The notes: a model not told the origin generated them from the letters alone. Shown: positions 14,973-23,436, numbered from the stretch's first letter. The stretch is 64,000 bases of DNA from Alphaproteobacteria bacterium UBA3612 (GCA_002375465.1 DFLT01000014.1:62001-126000); one strand, 5' to 3'. Translations and numbers: made by a program.

Positions 14973-16625
14973 GTGTTCGCAAAGTGGCTGAAACTCCGCT
15001 TATTGTTGCTGCAGGGCATATTCCTGGCGGCTGTCTTCACCGCGGCAGTAATGGCTGACGCGCCGGCGAACCCCTCCATTGCCTATTGGTCTGTCTTGGC
15101 AGGGCTGGGGGCCATTGGCCTATCTGCTGCAATAGCGTCCTACCTGATCATCGGGAAATGGTCGCAACGAATGAGCGGTGCCGTCGAAGATATCGAGGGC
15201 ATCATCAGAGATGCGGGCCGTAAAATCCACCCGCCGGAATTCAGTGCCGGCACGCGCAAGATCCTGCCGGAAATGACCGCGGCGATTGACCGGGCGGTTC
15301 AGCGCATCGGTCGGTCCTACGTCCAGATGATGGGCGCCGCCTGGACCGACACGGTCACGCGCCTGCCGAACCGGCTTCACTTCGTTGACCTGGCAAGCAA
15401 ATATCTGCCCTGCCAGGACGGGGAGGGGTGCGCACTGCTGTTCCTTGACCTTGACCGGTTCAAATCTGTCAATGACAGCCTGGGGCATGCCATGGGCGAT
15501 GAACTGCTGCGTGCGTTCACGCGCCGCACCAGAAAATTGCTGACGCAGGAGGATGCCATCTTCGCCAGGTTTGCGGGGGATGAGTTTACCATTCTGCTGC
15601 CCGGGATGGCGGGCGTAGACGCGGCGGAGGAGGTGGCGGAAAACATATTGCAGGCGCTGCACGCCCCGTTTCGTATCGGCGAGCATCAACTGACGATTGG
15701 CGCCAGTATCGGCATTTGCAAGGCGCCAAAGGACGGCGACAATTTCGACATTCTGATGCGAAATGCGGACGCCGCCATGTACCGCGCAAAGGCGTTGGGG
15801 CGAAACCGGGCGCAGACCTTTGAACCGACGATGCACGAGGACGCCCGCCAGCGGCTGGATCTGGAAACCTGCCTGCGCGGGGCATCGGAAGCGGGACAGT
15901 TCGTCCTGCATCTGCAACCGCAGATCGATTGTCAGTCGGGCGAGATGAGCGGTGCCGAGGCGCTGATCCGCTGGAACCATCCAGAGCGTGGCCTCCTGTC
16001 ACCGGCTGAATTTATCGCCGTTGCCGAAGATACGGGCATGATTCTGGATGTCGGTTGCTGGGTGTTGGAGGAATCGCTGGCGATGATCGGTCGCCTGCGC
16101 GGTATCGGCCCGGATTTCCGCCTGTCGGTCAATGTATCTCTGCGACAGATGGAGGCCCCGGATTTCCTCGAGTTTGTTGAAAATGCCTTGACGAAACATG
16201 GGGTTCATCCACGGCGCCTGGAGATCGAGATTACGGAATCCCTCGTGATGGAGGATTTGTCAGATATTGCCCCTAAACTGGCCTATCTGCGCTCCCTGGG
16301 GATCAGCATCGCCGTCGACGATTTCGGCACCGGTTATTCCAATCTGGCGCGTTTGAAAACGCTGCCCATCGATCGCGTAAAGATCGATCGGTCGCTTGTA
16401 CGTGACATCGGGGTGTCGGGCAGCGCCCGGACCATTGTGCAGGCCATTATCGGCCTGGTGCGGGGCCTCGGCTATCAAAGCGTTGCGGAAGGAGTTGAGT
16501 CTACCATCCAGCAGGATGTGCTGACCATCATGGGCTGCGACACCATGCAGGGATATGGCCTCGCACGCCCCATGACCGAAGAGCAGTTCATCGCATGGAC
16601 GGTGGGAGAAAAGGCCGCCGCCTGA
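14973..16625 (+). CDS. membrane GGDEF-EAL cyclic-di-GMP enzyme
   Basis: Signalling protein of 550 residues. Two hydrophobic segments (about 9-28 and 38-60) anchor it, with a short linker to a GGDEF domain (about 125-285) and an EAL domain (about 295-545). The diguanylate cyclase signature reads AGDEF at 201-205, so the first glycine is replaced, while the EAL domain keeps EAL at 329-331 and DDFGTGYSN at 449-457. Phosphodiesterase activity is therefore expected, and cyclase activity is possible but uncertain. The start is a GTG at 14973 and the gene converges on the siroheme-type gene 3 bases away. Confidence 0.92.
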   Translation: MFAKWLKLRLLLLQGIFLAAVFTAAVMADAPANPSIAYWSVLAGLGAIGLSAAIASYLIIGKWSQRMSGAVEDIEGIIRDAGRKIHPPEFSAGTRKILPEMTAAIDRAVQRIGRSYVQMMGAAWTDTVTRLPNRLHFVDLASKYLPCQDGEGCALLFLDLDRFKSVNDSLGHAMGDELLRAFTRRTRKLLTQEDAIFARFAGDEFTILLPGMAGVDAAEEVAENILQALHAPFRIGEHQLTIGASIGICKAPKDGDNFDILMRNADAAMYRAKALGRNRAQTFEPTMHEDARQRLDLETCLRGASEAGQFVLHLQPQIDCQSGEMSGAEALIRWNHPERGLLSPAEFIAVAEDTGMILDVGCWVLEESLAMIGRLRGIGPDFRLSVNVSLRQMEAPDFLEFVENALTKHGVHPRRLEIEITESLVMEDLSDIAPKLAYLRSLGISIAVDDFGTGYSNLARLKTLPIDRVKIDRSLVRDIGVSGSARTIVQAIIGLVRGLGYQSVAEGVESTIQQDVLTIMGCDTMQGYGLARPMTEEQFIAWTVGEKAAA

Positions 16626-16628
16626 CGC

Positions 16629-17405
16629 TCAAATCCGCCGATAGAGAATGACGCACCTGCCTGTGGGCTGGATATCCGTGTCGGAGGAAAAGTGCACGAC
16701 CTCCGCGTCGCGGCGCGCGCGTTCGGCGATCAGTCGGCTTGCTCCGTCCTGCACATAGATCCGATCTGCCTGCGACAAATGCCTGAGATCACGCAAGGTG
16801 AGATCGTCGGGATCGTCGGACAGCGGCTTCAGGGAATATGGGGTGGGCGCTGCACCGGTTTCACCCGCCAGGTGGCCCATGATTGCGGCGGCGGGATCCG
16901 TGACGGGGGCCAGCGGGTCCAGCGCGGCGCCGGGTGCCATCAATGCGTCCCAGAAGCGGCGCCGTGCGGAAGCGGTGGTAAGGCGTGCGTTTACCGCAGG
17001 TCGCGCGGCCTTCACCGCAGCGGCAACCGCGCCCAAGGTAGAGGGCAACAAGGCCTCCAGCCGTTCGCGGACGGCCTTTGAAAGGGTTGCAGATGCGCCG
17101 TTCGTTGCGATGGCCACGGTAACGGGCGCCCGATCGACAATCGCGGGGAAACTGAAGTCGCACAACCCTGGCTTGTCGACGACATTCACGAGCAGGCCCT
17201 GGTCACGCAGTTTCGCCGCCGCCTCGGCAGCTTCCTCCGGATCATCGATGGCGAGTACCGCCAGTCTGGTCGCGGGGGTAGGTTCGTCCACGATAAGCGC
17301 ACCCGCAAGCTCCAGCAGGCGCCGTTTGGGGCCCGCGCCATCGCCATCGCCGCGCATCAGGACGGGGCGATCGCGCACGGTAACGAAGATGGGAAGCGCC
17401 TGCAC
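16629..17405 (-). CDS. siroheme synthase N-terminal-like (precorrin-2 dehydrogenase-type) protein
   Basis: About 258 residues resembling the NAD-dependent precorrin-2 dehydrogenase/ferrochelatase half of CysG. It starts with QALPIFVTVRDRPVLMRG and a glycine-rich turn, has a VVDKPGLCDFSFPAIVDR segment and IATNGASATLSKAVRERLE, all characteristic of that fold. The nucleotide loop (GDGDGAGPKRR) departs somewhat from the usual GGGxVAxRK. The C-terminal third does not look like the uroporphyrinogen methyltransferase domain of full CysG. The GTG at 17405 fits the family start; a TTG at 17474 would overlap the upstream gene. It is the last gene of a unit with the deacetylase and S41 protease. Confidence 0.75.
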   Translation of the reverse strand: MQALPIFVTVRDRPVLMRGDGDGAGPKRRLLELAGALIVDEPTPATRLAVLAIDDPEEAAEAAAKLRDQGLLVNVVDKPGLCDFSFPAIVDRAPVTVAIATNGASATLSKAVRERLEALLPSTLGAVAAAVKAARPAVNARLTTASARRRFWDALMAPGAALDPLAPVTDPAAAIMGHLAGETGAAPTPYSLKPLSDDPDDLTLRDLRHLSQADRIYVQDGASRLIAERARRDAEVVHFSSDTDIQPTGRCVILYRRI

Positions 17406-17445
17406 CTGACCGTTCAGTGTCTGGCCGTATCGCCAGCGGCGCGCT

Positions 17446-18429
17446 TCATGGCCGGTCCTGCAATCCGCGCGCAAGCCGGGATGCCCCCACCAGGCTTATG
17501 CCTGCCTCCTCGGCGCGCGCGTCAATATCTGACAGCGCATCTATCGTCGCGGCGGTGGGGCGTGCATAGCCAATGGCATAGCCACGGCGCTTTGCCGTGG
17601 CGAACAATGCAGACAAGTTCGTCTCTATATTGGCGGAAGTCGCCGGCTCGTCCAGAAACCGGTCATTCGACTGCGCGGGTACGCCAGCGTCGCGCGCAGT
17701 CTCGGCGGCGACGCTGCGCGCCGATGCACGGGCATCGATATAGGTCAGGCCGCGCATGTGAAGCGCCTTCATGACAGGCCGCAGCGCCGCTGCATCCTGA
17801 GTAAAGGCACTGCCCATCATTCCGGTCGTTCCGTCCGTGTCGTCGAACCGGTCAAGCGCCCATGCCAGCCGCTCGAGATTTTCCGAAGCGCCTGAATTCC
17901 GCAGCAGGGTGTTCTCACCCGGATTGATGCGCGGATAACGCTGTGGCTCCATAGGGACCGACACAAAAACCTCGTGACCGTCCGCATGCGCCTCCAGAGC
18001 GAGGCTGGGCGATATCTCTGCATAAGGCGAGAATGTGAATGTTACACCCTCCGGCAGATCTTCGATGGCGCGGCGAGACGCGGTTGCATCGGGACCCAGT
18101 TCAGTCATCAGGATGGCAACCAGCGCGCCCTCGGGCAGGGGGTCTGCCGTGGGGTCCGCCGCCGGTGCCGACGTGCCAGCGGCTGCCCGCGTGCCTTGGC
18201 TAACGGCGCTTTGGTCTAAAGCGCGGGGGCCTGCATCTGACTGCACATCTGGCACCGGCGCCTCTTCATTCGAAGCGAGAAAGTCACGCGACCCTGCACC
18301 TTCCGAAGTGGTGAGAGGGAAGGGCTGCAACAATTGCACGAACAACGCGGATAACCCGGCAAACAATATTCCGCCGCCCAGCACGATCAGGGCCACGCGT
18401 CCGGGCGCAGGTGAACGGCGTGCGGGCAA
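17446..18429 (-). CDS. divergent polysaccharide deacetylase family protein
   Basis: Membrane-anchored, probably periplasmic protein of 327 residues with one N-terminal hydrophobic segment (about 12-33), a Pro/Ser/Ala-rich linker, and a C-terminal domain of the divergent polysaccharide deacetylase (formerly DUF610) family. Visible landmarks are ALVAILMTELG, EDLPEGVTFTFSPYA, GHEVFVSVPMEPQRYP and FLDEPATSANIE. It starts with TTG only 3 bases after the stop of the S41 protease gene, so translation is probably coupled. The pairing with a carboxyl-terminal protease suggests a role in cell-wall remodelling, but the substrate is unknown. Confidence 0.82.
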   Translation of the reverse strand: MPARRSPAPGRVALIVLGGGILFAGLSALFVQLLQPFPLTTSEGAGSRDFLASNEEAPVPDVQSDAGPRALDQSAVSQGTRAAAGTSAPAADPTADPLPEGALVAILMTELGPDATASRRAIEDLPEGVTFTFSPYAEISPSLALEAHADGHEVFVSVPMEPQRYPRINPGENTLLRNSGASENLERLAWALDRFDDTDGTTGMMGSAFTQDAAALRPVMKALHMRGLTYIDARASARSVAAETARDAGVPAQSNDRFLDEPATSANIETNLSALFATAKRRGYAIGYARPTAATIDALSDIDARAEEAGISLVGASRLARGLQDRP

Positions 18430-18432
18430 GGG

Positions 18433-19764
18433 TCAGCGTTCCGCGCTGGCCGTCTTTACCTCCGCACCCCCCAGGCGACCGAGCATCTTCACCGCATAGT
18501 CCAGCTGATAATCTTCAACGCCTTGCTTTTCCAATTCTTCGGCAGTGACCTCGAACCGCGGATTGTCCTTGTCGTCGCTTTCGATCACGCTGTCATCGTC
18601 CAGCTTCTCGTTCCGAAGTGCGCGGCGAAGGTCGCTTTCGCGCACGACGCGGCGGTCGCGAACATGTTCGTCCGACAATTGCGGCACGATGATGTCGGGT
18701 TCGATGCCCGCTTCCTGAACCGATCGGCCGGACGGGGTATAATAGCGCGCGGTGGTGAGGCGCAGGGCCGTGTCTGTCGACAGCGGGATAAGCGACTGCA
18801 CCGAACCCTTGCCGAAGCTGCGTGCCCCAAGGATGAGCGCGCGGCGATGATCCTGCAGCGCTCCCGCGACGATCTCCGAAGCCGAAGCCGACCCCTCGTC
18901 GACAATAACGATCACCGGCTTTCCATCGGTCATGTCCTCATCTCGCGCGAAATAGCGCTGTATATTATCCTTGCCGCGGCCACGCTGGGAAACGATCTCT
19001 CCACCATCGTCCATGAATGCGTCGCTGACCTCTATGGCCTGATCGAGCAGTCCGCCCGGATTGGACCGCAGATCGACGATGAAGCCCAGCAGATTGTCGC
19101 CCAGTTCCTTCTCGATCGCGTCGATGGCGTCGCGCGTGGCCGGGCCGGTCTGCTTGTTGAAGGTCGAAATGCGGATGACGCCAACATTGTCCTGCGTTTC
19201 CCATTTCACCGGCTTCAATTCGATGATCGCGCGGGTCAGGGTCAGCTCCAGGGGTTCTTCCTCGCCCTGACGGACGATCGTCATGCTGACGGGGGTTCCC
19301 GGCGGACCCTTCATAAGTTCGATGGCCTCCTCCAGCGAAAGACCGTAGATCAACTCGTCGTCGATATGGGTGATGTAGTCGCCCGCCTTGATCCCGGCTT
19401 TCTGGGCCGGCGTGTCGTCCATGGGCGCGATGATCTTGACGACGCCCTCCTCCAGGGAAACGGACATGCCGAGGCCGCCATATTCACCGTCGGTCTGCGT
19501 CCGCATGCGGTCGAAGTCGCTGGCCGCGAGAAAGCTGGAGTGCGGATCAAGGCTGGCCAGCATGCCATCGATCGCGCCTTCGATCAGCTGCTCCTCCGTC
19601 ACCTCTTCAACATATTCGGTACGCACGCGTTCGAAGATATCCATCAGCTGGTCCAGCTGCCGGAAAGTTTCGGATGATGTGTTGGCGGCCTGCACACTCG
19701 TTTGAGTGGGCACGAGCGCGGCCATGCCAATGGGCAGGAACGCATAGAGGATGCGGTGTTTCAT
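18433..19764 (-). CDS. S41 family carboxyl-terminal processing peptidase
   Basis: Periplasmic serine protease of 443 residues. The order is a signal peptide (1-26), a helical N-domain, a PDZ domain (about 95-175, GGLGMSVSLEEG), then the S41 catalytic domain with DLRSNPGGLLDQAI near 231-244. The catalytic serine lies in GSASASE at 291-297 and the partner lysine is Lys319 in SFGKG. The ATG follows a GGAGG site. It leads a three-gene minus-strand unit with the deacetylase and siroheme-type genes. In many alphaproteobacteria an EnvC-like gene lies just upstream; here it does not. Confidence 0.95.
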   Translation of the reverse strand: MKHRILYAFLPIGMAALVPTQTSVQAANTSSETFRQLDQLMDIFERVRTEYVEEVTEEQLIEGAIDGMLASLDPHSSFLAASDFDRMRTQTDGEYGGLGMSVSLEEGVVKIIAPMDDTPAQKAGIKAGDYITHIDDELIYGLSLEEAIELMKGPPGTPVSMTIVRQGEEEPLELTLTRAIIELKPVKWETQDNVGVIRISTFNKQTGPATRDAIDAIEKELGDNLLGFIVDLRSNPGGLLDQAIEVSDAFMDDGGEIVSQRGRGKDNIQRYFARDEDMTDGKPVIVIVDEGSASASEIVAGALQDHRRALILGARSFGKGSVQSLIPLSTDTALRLTTARYYTPSGRSVQEAGIEPDIIVPQLSDEHVRDRRVVRESDLRRALRNEKLDDDSVIESDDKDNPRFEVTAEELEKQGVEDYQLDYAVKMLGRLGGAEVKTASAER

Positions 19765-19931
19765 AGCGGCGAATTAGCCTCCGGAAAAATACAGGCTCTG
19801 CTTATAACAGGAGAAGGATGAACGTGACATAGCCTCTTACGTCGGTTTATCGACCGTCCCCTTGGTCCATGTCGGAACAGTGCGGCTGTCCGCCGCACTG
19901 TTGCACTGCTGCCGTCGTCCATCAGCCCTAA

Positions 19932-20903
19932 GTGAAGGAAGCTGACATTCCGAAGTTAGATCCCTTCGTCATGACGCTGGCCAGCGCGGTGGTCGCCGCC
20001 TCGCTGCTGCCGGTTTCCGGTGCGCTCGCCGATGCGATGGACATTCTCGCTTACGCCTTGATCATGTTCATGTTCTTCTTTCACGGCGTACGGCTGCCGT
20101 TCGACGCCATCCGTCGCGCGGTTACAAATTGGCGCCTGCACGGCCTGATTCTGGTGCTGACGTTCGTTCTGTTTCCGATCGCCGGCCTGCTGATTTCCCG
20201 TGTAGCGACATATTGGCTGCCAGCGGGAATTGCGGCTGGTTTACTGTATCTTTCGCTGGTGCCGTCGACGATCCAGTCGTCGGTCGCTTTCATCGCCGTC
20301 GCCAAAGGCGATGTGGCAGCGGGTGTCGCATCGGCGGCGACGTCGAACATTCTGGGCGTTGGGCTGACCCCGCTTCTAGTGGGTGTGCTGATGGGGGCAA
20401 ATGGGGCGGGGATGGGCGCCGACGGGACGATGAAGGTCGTCGCGCTGCTGCTGGCGCCGTTTCTGTTTGGGCATCTGTCGCGGCGCTGGTTGGCCGATTG
20501 GGCGGCTGGCCGAAAGAAGCTGCTGGGGCTGGCAGACAAGAGTGCGATCGTCCTGATTGTCTATACGGCGTTCTCCGCCGCGGTGCTGCAGGGGATATGG
20601 ACGAAGCTGGGGCCCGTCAGCCTTTTCATGCTGATCGGAATTTGCCTGGCCCTACTGGCGGCTATGAACGCACTTGCCTGGCTGGTATCGGCCCGCCTTC
20701 CGCGGGATCAACGCGTAGCGATGCTGTTTTGCGGCACGCAGAAATCCCTCGCCGCCGGAGCGCCCATGGCCAGCCTGTTGTTCGCGGCATCGGCGGCGGG
20801 TGAATTGCTGTTGCCCTTGATGATTTATCATCAGGCGCAGCTGGTGCTCGCCGCTATTCTCTCTTCGCGGCTTCTGCGGGACGGCAATGTCCGCTCTTTT
20901 TGA
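19932..20903 (+). CDS. bile acid:sodium symporter family transporter
   Basis: Integral membrane protein of 323 residues with nine or ten hydrophobic segments. The arrangement and motifs such as MFMFFFHGVRLPFD, LVPSTIQSSVAFIAVAKG, ATSNILGVGLTPLLVG and CGTQKSLAAGAPMA match the SBF-like (YfeH-type) branch of the bile acid/arsenite symporter superfamily. The family couples sodium or proton entry to uptake of organic anions; the substrate here is not predictable. The start is a GTG. It is transcribed away from the S41 protease unit. Confidence 0.88.
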   Translation: MKEADIPKLDPFVMTLASAVVAASLLPVSGALADAMDILAYALIMFMFFFHGVRLPFDAIRRAVTNWRLHGLILVLTFVLFPIAGLLISRVATYWLPAGIAAGLLYLSLVPSTIQSSVAFIAVAKGDVAAGVASAATSNILGVGLTPLLVGVLMGANGAGMGADGTMKVVALLLAPFLFGHLSRRWLADWAAGRKKLLGLADKSAIVLIVYTAFSAAVLQGIWTKLGPVSLFMLIGICLALLAAMNALAWLVSARLPRDQRVAMLFCGTQKSLAAGAPMASLLFAASAAGELLLPLMIYHQAQLVLAAILSSRLLRDGNVRSF

Positions 20904-21013
20904 GGACAAATCCTCATGACAATCGGCGGCGTTTACCTTGTTCCCTGACGCGGAATTAACCTTGTCCGTGCTTAGTTAGCGGCGATCAGGGGCACGTTGA
21001 TCGAGATTTGGAT

Positions 21014-21259
21014 ATGACCGGCTTTACCACGGGCGACGCATTCTACTGCCGCGCCTTCCCGATACTTACTCTCATATGCGTCGTGACGGGCGTTGCCACC
21101 TATGCGTGGGGCCCGCCCTCTGTTGCGCTGAATTGCTTCCTTGCCGTGGGCTTTGGCGTTCGTCTTAACGGATATATCGAGCGTCGCCGCTTCGAGGAGG
21201 CAGAGCGGCAAGCAAGCGCCGGGTGGGCACGATTGAGGAGTCCCGTACAAGCCGGATGA
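21014..21259 (+). CDS. small hypothetical membrane protein
   Basis: An 81-residue reading frame from the ATG at 21014. It has one or two hydrophobic segments (FPILTLICVVTGVATYAW near 12-29, and a second near 33-50) and a charged C-terminus (ERRRFEEAERQ). No family recognised. The ribosome site is weak and an overlapping frame exists on the other strand, but the membrane-protein pattern and the position in an otherwise empty gap favour a real gene. Confidence 0.45.
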   Translation: MTGFTTGDAFYCRAFPILTLICVVTGVATYAWGPPSVALNCFLAVGFGVRLNGYIERRRFEEAERQASAGWARLRSPVQAG

Positions 21260-21295
21260 CAGGCGCCCGGATGGGCAAGCCTGGCCTGCCGGACG

Positions 21296-21982
21296 CTACC
21301 TCAGCTTCCGCCCCACCCAGATCACGCGACCGATGATGTCGACACTGTCGGGTGAGCAATCGCCGACGTCCGGATACATATTATTGTCGCTGGTGATGCG
21401 TATATTGCGCGATGCGGGGCTGCGCGTCACACGCTTTACGATCAGCGTATCTTCGATCCGCATGACGTAAATTCCGTCCCGCAGCCGATCGACGCCATCG
21501 CCCCGGTCGACGAGGATCGGATCTCCGTCGCCCAGCGTGGGCAACATGGAATCTCCCTGAACCTTAATGACCGACAACAGTTCAGGGCCGCTCGACGAAA
21601 TGCTTCTGACCCACCGATCCTGGAACGCGAGGGAGCTTTCTGCCGCTTCCTCCTCCTCCGTCAGCGCACCGGCACCTGCGGACGCACCGATGGCAGCGAA
21701 ATACGGCACCAGAACATAATCGTCCGCGCTATGCGCTTCGCCGGCCCGAACGGCGCGCCCGGCAAAGCTGCGCGGCCCGCCCAGTTGCCACTCAGGAACG
21801 TCGAAATGCGCTGCCAGCCTGCGCCGGTCCTCTTCATCCAGTTTGCGCGGCACGCCCCGCTTGATAAACTGTTGAATATACGCGGGATTGCGTCCCAATA
21901 GACGCGACAAGGACGTGTAATCGCCGCCGCCAGCGCGGATCAGCGCGTCCAGGCGCTCCCTGACCATGGTCGAGTCGTTCAC
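21296..21982 (-). CDS. S24 family LexA-like repressor
   Basis: Self-cleaving transcriptional regulator of 228 residues. Residues about 5-70 form a helix-turn-helix DNA-binding domain (YTSLSRLLGRNPAYIQQFIK). The C-terminal peptidase S24 domain has the serine in VQGDSMLPTL (Ser145) and the lysine in LIVKR (Lys183). Candidate Ala-Gly autocleavage bonds lie at 102-103 and 104-105 (ASAGAGA). It is not LexA itself, because the N-terminus is of the phage-repressor type. The GTG start follows GGGAG. Its promoter spacer holds an SOS box (22013-22027), and a small divergent gene lies at 22110. Confidence 0.9.
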   Translation of the reverse strand: MNDSTMVRERLDALIRAGGGDYTSLSRLLGRNPAYIQQFIKRGVPRKLDEEDRRRLAAHFDVPEWQLGGPRSFAGRAVRAGEAHSADDYVLVPYFAAIGASAGAGALTEEEEAAESSLAFQDRWVRSISSSGPELLSVIKVQGDSMLPTLGDGDPILVDRGDGVDRLRDGIYVMRIEDTLIVKRVTRSPASRNIRITSDNNMYPDVGDCSPDSVDIIGRVIWVGRKLR

Positions 21983-22006
21983 ATTTCACTCCCGATTCGG
22001 TGTGCC

Positions 22007-22035
22007 ACATTAGAACAAAAAAGGAACATAATCAA
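22007..22035 (-). promoter_or_regulatory. sigma-70-type promoter of the S24 repressor
   Basis: On the minus strand TTGATT (-35), exactly 17 bases, then TAATGT (-10). The predicted start of transcription is near 22000, giving a leader of about 18 bases before the GTG at 21982. Confidence 0.6.
22013..22027. promoter_or_regulatory. SOS box (GAAC-N7-GAAC) inside the S24 promoter spacer
   Basis: GAAC at 22013-22016, seven bases, GAAC at 22024-22027; on the other strand this reads GTTC-N7-GTTC, the direct-repeat LexA operator established for alphaproteobacteria. It fills the spacer between -35 and -10 of the S24 promoter, so a bound LexA would block polymerase. Confidence 0.65.
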
Positions 22036-22066
22036 CGCGATCGTTTTTCTCCTTTCAATGTAGGAT

Positions 22067-22095
22067 TTGGGATGGGATCATTATGTGCCTACGAT
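22067..22095 (+). promoter_or_regulatory. possible promoter of the 64-residue regulator gene
   Basis: TTGGGA, 17 bases, TACGAT, with the ATG only 14 bases after the -10 block, which would give a very short leader. This is a pattern match only. Confidence 0.3.
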
Positions 22096-22109
22096 AATAC
22101 GAGAACACA

Positions 22110-22304
22110 ATGACTCTTTTAACCCTCATAAATCGCTGCATCGAGCAAACAGGTGTCAGCGCAACGCGCATTGGTAGGGAGGCCCTGGGGGATCCCCGGC
22201 TGATTGCCGATATTCGCCGCGGACGTGAACTAAGGCCACACACTGAAAAGAAATTACTCGCTTATCTCAGCGCGGTCGAGAGCCAGGCGGGGCAGGGGGA
22301 GTAA
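22110..22304 (+). CDS. small putative DNA-binding protein, divergent from S24 repressor
   Basis: A 64-residue protein with a likely compact helical fold: LLTLINRCIEQTGVSATRIG, then REALGDPRLIADIRRGRELR and a final helix. The TRIGREALGDPRL / DIRRGRE pattern is, from memory, frequent in small sphingomonad proteins that look like helix-turn-helix regulators. Its divergent placement opposite an S24 repressor is the arrangement of phage cI/cro pairs. The stop codon overlaps the start of the next gene by one base (TAATG), so the two are translated together. Confidence 0.65.
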   Translation: MTLLTLINRCIEQTGVSATRIGREALGDPRLIADIRRGRELRPHTEKKLLAYLSAVESQAGQGE

Positions 22305-22693
22305 TGGTGCGGCGCCGCAAAATCGTACCAGCGTCTATCGCATCCGTGCTTCGCAGCATACCCGATCGATCCAGAGACGGCCACATAATCAGCCGCTCGC
22401 GCGGTGGAGATAGGAACTTTCCTGTCATGGATGTGGTCGATGTCACCTCCTCACCCTGGGCAAGCGCCACGTTTGAAGGAACGCAGCACCGTATCTGCCT
22501 TTCGATCAGGGGGCGGGAGGCCGACGTGGATGCACTTGCCGCCGCTGTCGAAGGCGATCTTTCCGCAGCGGATCTTGAATTCGGCGGAGGAACTTTGATC
22601 GAGATCGTGAGAACGAACACCGACAAGACCGTCGACGGGAAAGGAAATGCAATCAGCCTGCTGGAATTTACCGCTCTCAGCGTTCTGGATTAA
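22304..22693 (+). CDS. hypothetical protein resembling DUF3168 phage tail-completion proteins
   Basis: A 129-residue protein that starts at the ATG overlapping the stop of the 64-residue gene, with GGGGGAG as ribosome site. The order FPVMDVVDVTSSPW, GTQHRICLSIRG, DALAAAVEGDLS, GGTLIEIVRTNTDKT and DGKGNAISLLEFTA follows the plan of DUF3168 / tail-terminator-like proteins of phages and gene transfer agents. This is a by-eye resemblance, not a search result. No other tail gene is nearby, so it may be a relic or a reused protein. Its end overlaps the convergent gene at 22677 by 17 bases. Confidence 0.55.
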   Translation: MVRRRKIVPASIASVLRSIPDRSRDGHIISRSRGGDRNFPVMDVVDVTSSPWASATFEGTQHRICLSIRGREADVDALAAAVEGDLSAADLEFGGGTLIEIVRTNTDKTVDGKGNAISLLEFTALSVLD

Positions 22694-23327
22694 AGGGGGC
22701 TGTTTCCTTATCGCGCTCGGGCGCCTGCGTAGCGGTGGGACCTCCGCCCTCACTGCCTTTCGGCTTATCGGGGTTTTCACTCTTCCCGGCGGCTTTTCCT
22801 TCGCCGGGTGCAGCGCCCTTACCGGCGGTGAATGTGGCAAAGGCCGCCGCCAGGGCTGCTCCGGCAATATCCCGACCGATACCGTCGACGGCAGTGCGGA
22901 CGGCGGATTCGATGCGCGCCTCGGAAGCACCGGAGGTGACGTTCAGTTTGGTCCGGCCAGTCTTTGCTTTCAGAACGTTGGAAAGACCATCGAGACCGTC
23001 CTTTCGCAGGGCCAGACTCGCTTCGTCGAGCCATAGGGCGAGGGAGGCTTCAACCTTGCCTTGCCAGCTCTTGCCGGTGGCCTTCAAAAGTTGAGAGAGT
23101 TCCGGCGGGAGACCGGGCCTCGGTGCCTTTTCCTCTGCGAAGGTTTCTTTTTCGGTCGTACCAGGGTCTGCCCCGGCGGCATCATGTCTCGCCGCTGCCA
23201 ACGCGGCCTCCGCTTTCGCCAGCTTTTTTTCGGCCTTTGCCAATGCGCGCTCAAGCTCCATCTCGTCCCGGTCGCGTTTCCGCTTCGATTTCTTCTTGTC
23301 GGAATGATCGTCTTTGAGCTTTGTCAT
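22677..23327 (-). CDS. hypothetical Lys/Ala-rich coiled-coil protein
   Basis: A 216-residue protein not assigned to a family. The first 60 residues are highly charged and predicted coiled coil (KKKSKRKRDRDEMELERALAK and an alanine-lysine heptad run). A middle domain (about 80-160) has SWQGKVEASLALWLDEASLA and AVRTAVDGIGRDIAGAALAA, likely amphipathic helices. The tail is Gly/Pro/Lys/Glu-rich and disordered. The ATG at 23327 follows GAGGAG; an upstream in-frame start at 23378 has no such site. It is convergent with the DUF3168-like gene and divergent from the acidic-protein gene. Confidence 0.65.
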   Translation of the reverse strand: MTKLKDDHSDKKKSKRKRDRDEMELERALAKAEKKLAKAEAALAAARHDAAGADPGTTEKETFAEEKAPRPGLPPELSQLLKATGKSWQGKVEASLALWLDEASLALRKDGLDGLSNVLKAKTGRTKLNVTSGASEARIESAVRTAVDGIGRDIAGAALAAAFATFTAGKGAAPGEGKAAGKSENPDKPKGSEGGGPTATQAPERDKETAPFNPER

Positions 23328-23436
23328 GGCGCCGTTCTCCTCTGCTGGTGATTTAGTTGCATAAGACAGCGGCTGCAAGGGGAACGCCGCGCACGCTCAT
23401 CGGTTGACGCGGAAACATCAAGAAGGGACCGTCAGA

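Noticed and set aside
18523..19677. 384-codon antisense frame inside the S41 protease gene
   Set aside because: It mirrors the codon pattern of the real protease on the opposite strand and shows no domain or ribosome site.
20972..21250. 92-codon minus-strand frame opposite the small membrane protein
   Set aside because: It shows no hydrophobic pattern, domain or ribosome site, while the plus-strand frame has membrane-protein features.
22267..22626. 119-codon minus-strand frame opposite the DUF3168-like gene
   Set aside because: Serine/arginine-rich shadow sequence; the plus-strand gene has a coupled start, a good ribosome site and family-like motifs.
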